DNA of 64,000 nucleotides, from assembly GCF_027409185.1 (NCBI RefSeq), contig NC_084462.1, positions 26,945,577 through 27,009,576 on the forward strand, given 5' to 3'. Made by a program: the position numbers and the translations under genes. The DNA comes from Cynocephalus volans. Its lineage: Eukaryota; Chordata; Mammalia; Dermoptera; Cynocephalidae. Shown here one piece after another: positions 52,301 through 60,609 of this stretch (position 1 is its first letter; the number at the start of each line of letters is the position of its first letter). Below the pieces are notes generated by a model. The model made no database searches. It had not been told where the DNA came from and worked only from the letters and a program-made list of their open reading frames with translations.

Positions 52301-53118
52301 CGGCCATCCCTATATGGGATACGAACCTGTGGCCTTTGTGTTATCAGCACCCAGGCCAGCCCCGATACTGTCACCCTTCAAGGCTCTAAGCTTAAGGATA
52401 CTCCCTTCACAAAAAGAGAAATTAGCAAGTGTTAGGTGTTATTAGCACCAAACTGTGACTCTCTCCTTGTCCATAATCAAAAGGAAGAAAAAAAATTGAA
52501 AGAGAGTGACTGGCTCGATATACAATTCCATCCATCTCTATGATGCCATCTGTTTACAAAGGGGAAGGATCACTGGGCTTGGGATAAAATGAAAACTGGG
52601 TTCCAGCTCTAGCCCAGACACTTGCTGGCTGATGACCTTGACTGAGTCCCAGGTTTTTTATCTCAGAGCAAAATGGTGTCTTCTACTCTGAATGGTTCCT
52701 GCGAAGTACAAACAGGAAACAAATATGAAAGGGCCTTATGAACTCTGCTGTGCTGTGTAAACCATAGGGATTATTAAGGTAGACTGATGCACGGTCTATC
52801 AATAAGGCAGATGCAAGACTGAGCTCGAAATGCTGCAGGGACCTTGCTTCCCTCTCAGCCTGAGGCCCGAGCGCAGGTGCTGCTTGGAATGAGGAATGAG
52901 ACGGGAGCAATGCAAGGGGTGCTGAGCAGTGGCACTTACGTTGTCTGAATTTTGGAGAACTCGGGGACTTCTTCTTTTTTCTTTCTAAAGAGGAACCAAT
53001 AGGTTAGGAGACCCACAATGAGTGAAAAGAGAATCATGTCCGTCGTGCTGAAAAGAGACACTTCTTCGGCCACCGCCTCAGACACGGTGGCACTGGTGTC
53101 CATGTGGGAGTTGCCCAT
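23689..53118 (-). CDS. POR: POR, NADPH-cytochrome P450 reductase, complete coding region, 15 exons, 678 aa
   Basis: ER-anchored diflavin enzyme that moves electrons NADPH > FAD > FMN > microsomal P450s, heme oxygenase, squalene epoxidase and cytochrome b5. Coding exons in transcript order: 53118-52940, 35290-35242, 31472-31344, 29721-29572, 29004-28880, 28449-28360, 27910-27812, 26749-26633, 26525-26407, 25469-25288, 25128-24979, 24610-24340, 24263-24118, 24011-23926, 23833-23689. They sum to 2037 nt (678 aa plus TAG), and all phases close. Length and numbering match rat POR: SQTGTA 86-91, Tyr140, Tyr178, Asp208, RYYS 454-457, Thr535, SR 596-597, Cys630, Asp675 and Trp677 all fall at the expected positions. 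The longest introns are intron 2 in usual numbering (17.6 kb) and intron 1, which runs past the right edge. The gene is intact, with no stops or frameshifts. Confidence 0.98.
24979..27910 (-). other. POR: POR connecting and FAD-binding domain exons
   Basis: Exons 27910-27812, 26749-26633, 26525-26407, 25469-25288 and 25128-24979 encode residues 241-463, including the helical connecting domain that orients the two flavins. The last of these holds [11 protein letters not shown]; Arg454, Tyr456 and Ser457 contact the FAD and sit next to the hydride path. The exon joint DG|GTGAGT at 26407 splits a Glu codon (E353), giving LDEESNKKH as in human. Confidence 0.95.
25470..27811 (-). other. POR introns between exons 11, 10, 9 and 8
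   Basis: Apart from the exons at 26407-26525 and 26633-26749 this is unique intronic sequence. Short MIR pieces are likely at 26040-26110 (attttaccagcgaggaaatg) and 26930-27030 (tcatttacagatatggaaac). No other element is visible. Confidence 0.5.
28360..31472 (-). other. POR: POR FMN-binding (flavodoxin-like) domain exons
   Basis: Exons 31472-31344, 29721-29572, 29004-28880 and 28449-28360 encode residues 77-241. The phosphate loop is [15 protein letters not shown] (Ser86-Ala91). [15 protein letters not shown] holds Tyr140 and [14 protein letters not shown] holds Tyr178, the two aromatics that sandwich the FMN ring. GMGDDDG contains Asp208, an acidic residue of the surface that docks P450 and cytochrome c. 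All FMN-contacting positions I can check are unchanged. Confidence 0.95.
29722..31343 (-). other. POR intron between the first two FMN-domain exons
   Basis: 1.6 kb of unique GC-rich sequence. A possible MIR tail lies at 30860-30950 (gctgcccagggtcacagggc). No exon, RNA gene or young repeat is seen. Confidence 0.45.
31735..32040 (+). repeat. L1-like 3' sequence with (TA)n tract
   Basis: A/T-rich segment of L1 3' UTR character: agtagaatccaattttgtta, a TA run at about 31832-31850, tacacacacatatata, then gcaagaaatataccaagagt. Confidence 0.55.
32740..34880 (+). repeat. Two adjacent L1 LINE 3' fragments, sense
   Basis: 32740-33450 is an L1M 3' end finishing with atgtaaattatctcaataaa. 33460-34880 is a second L1 with ORF2 3' sequence (gaaatagaccctaacacatg, actactagaagaaaacatgg, agggcagaagtcataaaaag) and its own 3' part. 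Both are too decayed to code. Confidence 0.8.
35690..36040 (+). repeat. L2 LINE fragment
   Basis: L2-like text in order: actctacaaccttcaatggc, ctgaggccctgctcaggtat, ttccttgtactttctagagc. It lies upstream of POR exon 3 in the long POR intron. Confidence 0.55.
36370..37262 (+). repeat. L1M LINE 3' fragment, sense
   Basis: Old L1 end: aggaaagacaaacaatccag, ccctggtgtacacataagag, cacatgatttcattatagaa and ggtggtagctacccttggag, closing in an A/T tail before a CA repeat. Confidence 0.75.
37273..37307. repeat. (CA)n microsatellite
   Basis: About 17 perfect CA units directly after the tail of the L1M fragment. Confidence 0.96.
37375..37570 (+). repeat. MIR element
   Basis: MIR sequence: gctctggagcccagcagacc, actggggataacaa-type core and gcatggtgtgtggcacaggg. 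Confidence 0.6.
37571..41665 (-). other. POR long intron, central unique stretch
   Basis: Four kilobases without a repeat I can name, notably clean compared with the flanks. ORFs up to 188 codons occur but conflict across frames. This is where I would look first for intronic enhancers, but nothing in the sequence alone proves one. Confidence 0.4.
41670..41830 (+). repeat. MIR element
   Basis: actgagcacctcctgtatgc, then catttaacctcaccacccc and gacacagtaattcag in MIR order. Confidence 0.7.
42560..43280 (+). repeat. L2 pieces around an L1 tail
   Basis: 42560-42750 and 42850-43280 read as L2. Between them, 42765-42838 is an L1 3' terminus (cactgtacactttaaactta, then tatctcaataaatctggg). Confidence 0.5.
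43575..44175 (-). mobile_element. Probable solo LTR, antisense
   Basis: On the - strand the block starts TGACAGAAAG and ends ATCAACA, the TG...CA boundaries of an LTR, with a - strand AATAAA (tttatt, about 43692-43697) in the right place. No target duplication is clear and I cannot name the family. No viral coding sequence accompanies it. Confidence 0.4.
44395..44592. mobile_element. Non-autonomous DNA transposon with terminal inverted repeats
   Basis: 198 bp from cagtcacgagttgcttaagg to the right end; the reverse complement of that end is cagtcatgtgctgcataatg. The imperfect inverted repeats run about 24 bp, and TA follows on the right. It is similar to a CpG-rich medium-reiteration element I know from human sequence but cannot name with certainty. 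Confidence 0.65.
44600..44875 (+). repeat. L1M LINE 3' end, sense
   Basis: atggttgccagaggctgagg, tctacgtcttgatggtgata, and atgtaaattataccctaata at the end. Confidence 0.8.
44876..46069 (-). other. POR long intron, no recognisable element
   Basis: Mixed A/T- and G/C-rich sequence with no repeat, exon or RNA gene that I can support. Confidence 0.4.
46070..47625 (+). repeat. L1 LINE ORF2 3' region and 3' end, sense
   Basis: Decayed ORF2 (actacagaatcacagaaaat, agcctctagaagaaacatct, aggccaagaacccaataggc, ccaccaattccacttcaaat) followed by an L1M-style 3' end. A short AC microsatellite lies at 47205-47226. Confidence 0.8.
47850..48630 (+). repeat. L2 LINE, sense
   Basis: Pyrimidine-rich L2 text: gtctggtcatttcactgttc, cacccctcaggatgtacccc, aatgccacctcctctctaaa, and acaagattggaaggcaggga at the 3' side. 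Confidence 0.6.
49590..50110 (+). repeat. Cluster of three MIR elements
   Basis: Three sense MIRs in tandem: 49590-49670 (ttagtttcctcatctttgaa), 49705-49870 (ccttgggcaaactcctcaat) and 49890-50110 (cccaaggtcacgtggctaac-type B region). Confidence 0.7.
51060..51240 (+). repeat. MIR element
   Basis: ctgcaccaggaactgtgcta, cctcatttaatactcacaag, agatggggaaactgaggcaa. Confidence 0.75.
51379..51470 (-). mobile_element. tRNA-Ile-derived SINE, monomer, antisense (CYN-like)
   Basis: Reverse complement of a tRNA-Ile-like unit: B box complement (gggatcaaacccc), anticodon region gtgttatcagca, A box complement (ccaactgaacta). A perfect 11-bp target duplication tgaacccagtt flanks it at 51368-51378 and 51471-51481. 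Confidence 0.9.
52065..52159 (+). mobile_element. tRNA-Ile-derived SINE, monomer (CYN-like)
   Basis: gggctggccacttagctcag start, A box tagctcagctgg, B box gagttcagatcc, short A-rich tail. A perfect 11-bp duplication ctcaataaaac lies at 52054-52064 and 52160-52170. Confidence 0.9.
52215..52363 (-). mobile_element. tRNA-Ile-derived SINE, dimer, antisense (CYN-like)
   Basis: After the T-rich complement of the tail come two tRNA-Ile-like units in reverse: one with gttgtcagcaccacgctcac and a second, shortened one with gtgttatcagcacccaggcc. A perfect 12-bp duplication gatactgtcacc lies at 52203-52214 and 52364-52375. Confidence 0.9.
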
Positions 53119-53131
53119 GTTGATCATAAAC
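52940..53131 (-). CDS. POR: POR exon 2: membrane anchor and start codon
   Basis: The exon starts after acceptor ag at + 53132-53133 and ends before donor gt at + 52938-52939. Thirteen 5' UTR bases precede the chosen ATG (+ 53116-53118). The product begins [16 protein letters not shown] and carries one membrane helix, roughly residues 26-44 ([17 protein letters not shown]), followed by the stop-transfer run RKKKEE. This is the N-terminal anchor that holds the catalytic domains on the cytosolic face of the ER. A second in-frame ATG three codons upstream (+ 53125-53127) lies in the same exon and would add Met-Ile-Asn; older human annotations used that start. I chose the downstream one because it gives the 678-residue rat-type numbering. 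Confidence 0.95.
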
Positions 53132-53689
53132 CTGTCAAGAGAGAGAAAGCAGACATCAGCATGGAGGAGCAGGGTGCACCTGCGGCCAGCTGGAGTGCCC
53201 ACCTGACCACTTCGGCCCTGGGCTTCAGGCCCACGGGGCTGTAGCAACCAGACACATCAATGGGGCAGGAGCTGCCTGCCGAGGCTCTGCCAAGACAGAC
53301 GCAGCCTTGGACCAGAACTAACATGGCAAACGGCCCCAGCAGTGTTGGCAGCAGCCCAGGGTGTATGCTGGGTGCCAGCTAAGGCTGAAGTAGGCCTGGG
53401 TCCACTGCAGGCAGAGATATGGAACCACAGACACCCTGGCCATCGAGCATCCTCCAGCCCCACAAGGATATGCACAGGGTGGGTTCCACTTGAGTGAGGC
53501 GGCTGCCTCATGGCAAATCCTTTCCCCATCTGTACAGCATGCCTGGGTGGCCCCAATCCCTGCACACGCCAAAGGTCTTCAGGACTGACATTTGAATGGC
53601 TCCTGTGAAATAACCTTTAAGCCTGGAAATATTCTGATAAGAGTGTCTCTGTCGTCTAAGACCTTGGGTCAGGCACAGAAAGAGAAATA

Positions 53690-53975
53690 CCACATGTTCT
53701 CACTTATTGGTGGGAGCTAAAAATTAATATATAAATTCACACACACACACACACACACAAACCGGGGGTGGGGGGGGAAGAAGATATAACAACCACAACT
53801 ACTTGAAGTTGATACGACAAGCAAACAGAAAGGACATTGTTGGGGGGGGAGGGGGGGAGGGGGGAGGGAGAAGGGAGGGAGGTTTTGGTGATGGGGAGCA
53901 ATAATCAGCCACAATGTATATCGACAAAATAAAACTTAATAAAATAAATAAATAAATAAATAAATAAAAAGATAG
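53690..53975 (+). mobile_element. L1 LINE 3' end, fairly young, with G-rich 3' UTR
   Basis: Begins in the classic ORF2 end/3' UTR junction (accacatgttctcacttatt, ggtgggagct), then an AC microsatellite (53738-53759), two long G tracts (about 53763-53778 and 53839-53870), gtatatcgacaaaataaaac, and a (TAAA)n tail. The good preservation suggests later insertion than the L1M fragments. No target duplication was found. Confidence 0.75.
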
Positions 53976-53979
53976 TTGA

Positions 53980-54400
53980 TGCAAACAATGAGATTTATGG
54001 TAAAGACCTGGTTTTATATGCCTGGGGTTTTGAGTCACCCTGTGTCAGTTTGGTGTCGGGGGTGCTGGAGACTGAGAATATAAGCTTAGAGACCTGGGTA
54101 CTACATGCCTATGCGACTGACTCCCAAGAAACACCCTGGGCGCCAAGGCTCGGGTGAGCTTTTCTGGTTGGCAACACTTCCTATGTGTTGTCACGTGTGA
54201 ATTGGGAAGAATTAAGCGCTGAGTGTGATCCTCTTTAAAAGGACAACCAGAAACTTGCACCTGGTCTCTCCTGGAATTCGCCCCACGTGCCCTTTTGTTG
54301 TAATAGACTGCAATTCTAAGTAAAAGCTTTTCTGAATTCTGTGAGTCCTCGAAAATCGCTGAATCAGAGGTGGTTTTGGGGACTCCCAACTTAACCAACC
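53980..54400 (+). mobile_element. ERVL/MLT2-like solo LTR
   Basis: 3' half reads ccttttgttgtaatagactg, gaattctgtgagtcctcgaa, then gaatcagaggtggttttggg and gactcccaac, the order seen at ERVL LTR 3' ends. It is solo and decayed, with no viral genes. Confidence 0.5.
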
Positions 54401-55439
54401 TAGTTCCTTTGAAAGATGCTCAGCTGGTCCTTCCATCACTGAAACCTGGCAGGTAGGTAGACTGGATATGAATCAACATAGGCCAGAGTGAGAGCATCTG
54501 GGAACGCGGCAGTCCACTTCTGCCACTTATCGACAAGGCTGGGTGCAGCTCTGGAATCTACATAATTCCATTTTGAAATCAGGAATGCCTTTGTCACACC
54601 TCAGCAGTCTAGGCAATGGGATGCTGCTTTGCACATGGCTTTTGCTGGCTGTCACTGCCTCCAGGAAACCACAGGGCTGGCCCTGAGCCGCTGGAGTAGC
54701 CGAGGGCTCTGGGTGTCAGTCCTGCCACTCCACGGCCCCAGGACATTGGGGACAGGCCATTCAGAACAGGTCCTCAAGCCCGGTTCTTTCTTATTAATCT
54801 GAGGTGCTTTTCCAATGGTTGAGTTAATCTCAACTTATCCCAACAGCTGACATTCAAAGACAAATTTAATTCTAGTGTCCCTAGAGAATATAGCTTATAT
54901 TTAAATTATTAGCATATAAACACATTTCACATTAAGTCACTGTTAGTCATGTCTGTCTGTCCAATACTGTCAATATCTCTGTCAAGCTTTCACAAGACCA
55001 GATGAAGAGACACTTAGGACCGACCCCACAGAATCATGACACAACAGCCATTCAGAGTCCCTGAGTCAGCTGATCAGGAGATGTGCTAACACAGGACAGC
55101 CCCAGGTGGTGTCCATCCCAAAGCAGCATTTGGTACCCGTCGTCTCCATGGCCTGCTGCCCTCCTCCCTTCTAACTCAGGTAGCCCAGGCCCTTATTTCC
55201 CGCAGTGAAGACTAATGCCCATGAAGCGAAGTCACTGTTTCTTGGCACATATACACGCTGACTACACAACTCGGAAGAGGAGGCTCATTCCCTGCAGCTG
55301 GTTTCTAACTTGACAGTGCTGGGGAGCAAAGGCAGTGACCATCTGCACCCATGTAATCACATTCTTCCTGGTAACACTTGGCTCATGCCACCCAGACCAC
55401 TCTCTGCAAGAGACTCCTGCTGGATAGGCCATTCTCCAC
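54401..55439 (-). other. POR intron 1, no recognisable element
   Basis: Unique mixed-composition sequence; nothing supported. Confidence 0.4.
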
Positions 55440-55965
55440 ACAGCAGCCTTTAAAAAGTAAATCGGATCATATCACCTCCCTGATCAAAACCCTCAATGGC
55501 TTCATATCATACTTAGTACAAAATCTAAAGTCCTTATGCACTATATAGAGCTGATATGATCTGGCCCTTGGCTATCACTCCTACCACCCTCATTTCTTAC
55601 TCGTCTCCCCTTCCACACAGGTTACACTGGCCTCCTTCTGCCTCAGGGCCTTTGCACGTGTGGATAGGACTCTTCCTCTAGTTATTTGCAGGGTTTGCTC
55701 CCTCACTTCACCCAGGTCTCTGCTCAGATGTCACCATCTCAGAGAGACTTTGCCTGACTCTTGTATCTAAAACAGCCTCCTGGCCACTCCCCTTGTCCAT
55801 TCTCCTCATAGCACTTATCACTATAGCTTACATTGTATTTTTGGTACAGTTTTTCCACTGACTATCTCCACTACTTAGCCCCCAAAAGGCAGGGACTTAG
55901 CTTTGTTCATAGGTGCTCCTTTGTATACAAGGAGCATCAGTGCTGAACGAATGAACACACAAACA
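55440..55965 (+). repeat. L2 LINE 3' region, sense
   Basis: A well-preserved L2 piece: cctccctgatcaaaaccctc, gcctcagggcctttgcacgt, gctcagatgtcaccatctca, cacttatcactatagcttac, and the terminal ggcagggacttagctttgtt. Confidence 0.85.
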
Positions 55966-57112
55966 GAAGGCAAGAATCCCCCGATCCTAGGGTACCTGGG
56001 CTGGCAGTGCATGGCATCCAGATCATGGGATGGTTTTATGATCTCGAAAGCACGCTATGGAGGCATCACTGCCACGCGGTCTGTGAGGCTGGTGGTGCGC
56101 ACTTCTTAGTGCTCTGGCTCTGTCTCTAACACCTGCACTCACGGCTTCTTCCAACATCCGAGCCTTGACGATTCAGATAAGAGTCAGAGCCACAGATTCT
56201 TGCATCCCTGAAGAAACTAACAATAAGCCCTGACAAAATGAACAGGTGCTGCCTGCTGTGACTGTGACTGACTCCCTGCAGCACCCCCACCCCACGTCGG
56301 GCACTGCCAGCACCCAGCCTGGAGCCTCAGAACGCTCCCCACAGCTTTGACTCTGAAGCATCAAACACTTTTGGACAGACAAGAGCCATAAAGGAGTGGC
56401 AGGAAGGACCTGGTGATCATTTTATCCAAGGCCTCAATCTACAGATGGGGAACCTGAGGCTCCAAGAGTATTAGGAACTCACCTGAGTGGCCAAACCAGA
56501 AAGGGGCCCCAGCTTCCCAGCAGAGGGCTGTATCCACTGCCCATCTACCTAGGAAGACTTGGCTGGACACGTGTCACTCTCCCCTGCTCTGTGAGCTCCT
56601 TGAGGGAAGAACCCTGTCTTAGGTACCTCTGTGTCTGGCACATGGTGAGAAAGGAGGGGCTGGCGGGCTGGCAAGAAGGAAGTCAAACTTGGAGGAAAAT
56701 TCCTAATCCTATGCCACTCACACGAGGATCCAGCAGTGTGCCTGGGGGCTGAAGCCATGAGTAAACACCCCCGCCCCCCTTCAGTCACACAAGCCTTTAC
56801 TTTCAGCTGAAGCAAACGCAGACATCCACCCACCTCTCCAGCCTCCTGCCAGCTGCATCTCTGCAATCCTGCCCTGGGGCCTGACAGCTTCCTTCTGGCA
56901 CCTCCTGCTCATTCTTCGGACCTCAGCTCTACCACCCCATCCATGGGGCATCTTTTCTGGCACAAAACAGTGCTCAGTAACTACTCAGGATGAATGAAGG
57001 AAACGAATATACTAAAATGCATGGAACATAAACTGTGCACGAATCAGCATGACTTGTGAAGATTTAAAAGAAACATTGGGCTTGTAGTGCACCTATCTGG
57101 CAATCCTCTAGG

Positions 57113-57437
57113 CTAGAGGTGCTCAAACTTTCTCCATTCACGGAACCCCTGGCAGCTCAGCACATTTTTCATGCTATCCCAAGGCCAAAAGAAATGCCTA
57201 ACAGTCCCATGTATGAAGTAGTTAGTTCCAAACAACTACTGCAAAGCCAGCTTTGCTGAGATGCCAAATCTTCAGGAGGAGCATGTAGCACCTGAGGTTG
57301 AAAGTGGGAACGCCCCAAGCCAGCATTTCATACAGAGCTGTGAGATGTGATCTCTCACTGCATTCAGACATTAGGCGCCTCTCAGAGTTCCCTGCAGTGC
57401 CCTGAGGCACCTTGCCCCAGTTTGAGAACCACCCCTG
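57113..57437. mobile_element. Degraded hAT (Charlie-type) miniature element
   Basis: The left end ctagaggtgctcaaactttc and the reverse complement of the right end, caggggtggttctcaaactg, are imperfect inverted repeats of the CAGnGGT..TCTCAAACT type common to mammalian hAT elements. No coding sequence; the 8-bp duplication has decayed. Confidence 0.55.
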
Positions 57438-58689
57438 CTGTATGAGATACTTTGATGGGAAAATTCCGGACGTCCTGCTTGGCAACTGTCCTCCATGCCA
57501 GGTGGTGGCAAAAGTGACCACAAGATAGTCAGTCTGAGGTCCCCACAAGGCACTCCAAGGAGACCCTGGGAGCTATGAGATCCTTCTGCCCCAGAAGGAT
57601 CTCTAATCTGTGACTTTCTTCTTTCCACCTTCACTGGAAAGGGTCATGGGACAAGGCAGAGCTCATGGGGCCAAAAGCTGCATTTGTCAGCAATAGCAGC
57701 AAAAAATAGAAAGTAACTTTTTAAAATTCTTCTTCTTTTTTTTTTTTGGAAAGTAACTTTTTGACTAGACCAGGCTCTTGCCACAGCCCTGCCACCAGTT
57801 GGCTGGGACCCTGGACAAATCCCCTACCAAAAGTAGGCTTTGAAAAATCAGGCACAGAAAAAGGAGAATGTCAAGGAAGCAGCCAAGCAGGTCTCCCCCA
57901 CCCCAAATAGAGCAGATCTGATTTGATCTTTTATTATAAATTAGGTCTCTACATAAATGTTTTCTTTTTTATTGTAACATACATAGAGAGAAAGGCAAAA
58001 ACTGTACAAGTAGAGTGTGGCCACTATTCTTCCTGAATTTCAACGGCTGGGTGGTTCCCACCATGCAGTGAGCAAAGGGCAGCAGCTCCAGTCCAGCATG
58101 CTGCAGAGTAAGATGGACAAATAGATCACTGGCCAATCAGGCTGGGGGCACCGGCAGGAGTTTAGCCAGTTTCTGAAAGGGCAGATGAGGCAAGAACAGG
58201 AGGGCTCTCTCTCCAGTCAACTGCTTACAACATTGGAGTGGGTCATCCTCCAGGAAGTATTTGCAGCTTTGCATTTGCTATATGCAACTTCTGGTCAGTA
58301 AACAAGACTGCAACCAACACAGCACTGACATCAGGGTGAATCAGTTTCCTGAAGGAAAGCAACAACAAGGAAGGAAGGAGAAAGCAAGCAATGTAGTTAG
58401 CCTCATTAGCATGCACTGCCCAGTGGCAATCACTGTCAACCACAGCTGCCTAGACAAGAGTCTGGTGTCACTCCCCTAGCTGCAAGGGGGACAAGGTCTG
58501 CTCAGGTTCACAAACCTCTGCCAAGGTTTAGTGACTTCAGGATGCAGGAAAACCCTCGAGTGAACAAACCCTACTGTTGCCTAATAGTTCAACCTCCAGA
58601 GACTGAGAGGTGCTCAGGGAAATGTACACTCCCAAGGCAACCTACTAAAAGCAGTGCCCAAAAGATTGACGCAGATTTCTCTACAGCTG
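57438..58689 (-). other. POR intron 1, no recognisable element
   Basis: Includes short T runs (57731-57748) and an A/T-rich stretch near 57930-58010 of possible L1 origin; not otherwise assignable. Confidence 0.4.
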
Positions 58690-59290
58690 GAGTGTCCAGA
58701 AAGTCTATCTTCCAAACTGAGATGTTGTTGGCTTGGATTTCTTCGGGTTTATCCTGTTTGGGATTTGCTCAGCTTCTTGAATCTACAGATTTATGTCTTT
58801 TGCCAAATTTGGGAACTTTTGCAGCCATTATTTCTTGAATACTTTTTCAGCAGCACCCTCTTTCTCTGCTCCTTCTGGGACTACAATAACATAAATGTTA
58901 GATCTTCTGTTATTAGTCCCACAAGTCCCTGGGGCTCTGTTTTTTTTTTCCCCACCCCCACAGTCTAGTTTCTCTCTGTTGTTCAGACTGGGTACTTTCT
59001 ACTGTTCTATCTTCAAGTTCACAGATTCTTTCTGCTGTCCTCTCCATTCTGCTGTGGAGCCATCCACTGAGATTTCGATTTTGGCTGTTGTATTTTTCAG
59101 TTCTAAGATGTCTATTTGGTTCTTCCTCATGTCTTGTATAATTCTAACATCTGTGTCATCTTGATGCTGGTATCTGTTGATTGTCTTTTCTCATTCAAGT
59201 TGAGGTTTTCCTGGTTCTTGGTATGATGAGTGATTTCTTATTGTATCCTGGACATTTCAAATATTATAAGACTCTGAATCTTATTTAACT
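58690..59290 (-). repeat. L1M LINE fragment, antisense
   Basis: Antisense L1M text: ttgctcagcttcttgaatct, gcagccattatttcttgaat, ttctgggactacaataacat, gttcttggtatgatgagtga. Confidence 0.65.
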
Positions 59291-59589
59291 CTTCTCTTTC
59301 AGCAGAGCTCCTCTGTCATCCTGCTGGTGGGGAAGAAGGGTGCCAACTCTTTGCTGTCAGGCAGGAATTCAGTCTCCCCACCAGGCCTCAGCTGACACCT
59401 CAGGGTGGGGCATCCTGGCATGGCCAGGTGGTGGCAAAGACTTGGCTTCCATTAGGCCTCCTCTGACATCACTCCCAAGGAGAGTAGGTCTTCTTCCTTC
59501 CTTAGGAAGCCAAGATTTCCTTGGCTCTTGTGAGTCTAAAGACATTACCAATACTGCTCAGTTGTTGTTTATTTGAATTGTCGATACTA

Positions 59590-60600
59590 AGTTTGATGTT
59601 ACTAAATGATTAGCACAGAACCACCACAAGGAAGAACATTTTAAGTTGAGAAAATACAAGTTTAGTACAACTAAAGTGGAATCAGCTAAGATGTGTTATA
59701 ACGGACAGTGGTGAAAAATATGTGTGGAGCAGAAAAAGGCTTAGTTGGACAAATATGCAGAGATGCGAAAATGTAAGGTGTTTAAAGCCTATGGTTATTC
59801 ACTATATTATTTATCAGCAGATACTACACAGAAAATACGTGAATCTTTTATGTGTTATTGAACCAGGAATGTTAACAGTAAACTTTTATTTGCTCTCATG
59901 GACTTAGCCATTGTCAGTTCTTTTTTTTCTTTTCTTTTCTTTTTTTTTTTTGTTGTGACTGGTAAGGGGATCGCAACCCTTGGTGTGGTGTCGTCCGCAC
60001 CGCGCTTAGCCAGTGAGCACACCGGCCATCCCTATATAGGATCCGAACCCACGGCCTCGGCACTCCCAGCGCCGCTGCGCTCCCAGCGCTGCACTCTCCC
60101 GAGTGAGCCACGGGGTTGGCCCTCAGTTCTGTGAATTTTTGTCAGAAATAGAAGCTGAATATCCTACTGTCCTACCATGTGGCAGTTCAACAGCTTGGCA
60201 GTGGTAAAATTTAGTGTGACTATTTTGAGCTCAGAGTCAATACTGAAAATTTTCTGAACAAGAAGAACTGACCTCGACCACTATTACTGAACACTGAATG
60301 GCTTTGGAAACTGGGTTTTGCTGAAGACTTGATGTTTCTTAATGAGGCCAATCTAAAATTATAAAGCATAACAGCATTTATATGCAAAACTTATACTTCG
60401 TTAAAGTTCAGGGATCTGAACCTGACCAAAAAAAAAAAAAAAAAAAAAAAGGACTGATATCATTATTTGGCACTACTTATCTGTGTGAAAAAATATTTTC
60501 AAAGATGAAATATGTAAAATCTCATTACAAATCATCATTACCAGATGAGTATTTGCAGCTGATTTTGATGACAGAGAACACTAACTTTAACTCCAATTAA
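59590..60600 (+). pseudogene. hAT (Charlie-family) transposase remnant, split by a SINE
   Basis: Reading the + strand in shifting frames recovers the C-terminal part of a hAT transposase. 59690-59780 gives a TDSGEK...LSWTNMQRCENV stretch. 59795-59860 resembles the HxIIHQ..LxxK block (IHYIIYQQILHRKY). 60297-60357 encodes EWLWKLGFAEDLMFLNEANL. 60450-60600 is the hATC dimerisation domain: SLFGTTYLCEKIFSKMKY, then YKSSLPDEYLQLIL. This resembles the Charlie-derived part of GTF2IRD2 and relatives. Stops, frameshifts, the SINE at 59922-60122 and a 24-base A run at 60427-60450 show it is dead. The N-terminal part and terminal repeats were not found. Confidence 0.75.
59922..60122 (-). mobile_element. 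tRNA-Ile-derived SINE, full dimer, antisense (CYN-like)
   Basis: Tail complement (T-rich, 59922-59951), then two tRNA-like units in reverse with high CpG: aaccggccatccctatat-type linker (60021-60040) and cgagtgagccacggggttgg at the head. The 8-bp duplication tcagttct lies at 59914-59921 and 60123-60130. It sits inside the hAT transposase fossil. The CpG content suggests youth. Confidence 0.88.
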
Positions 60601-60609
60601 GCAAAATGT

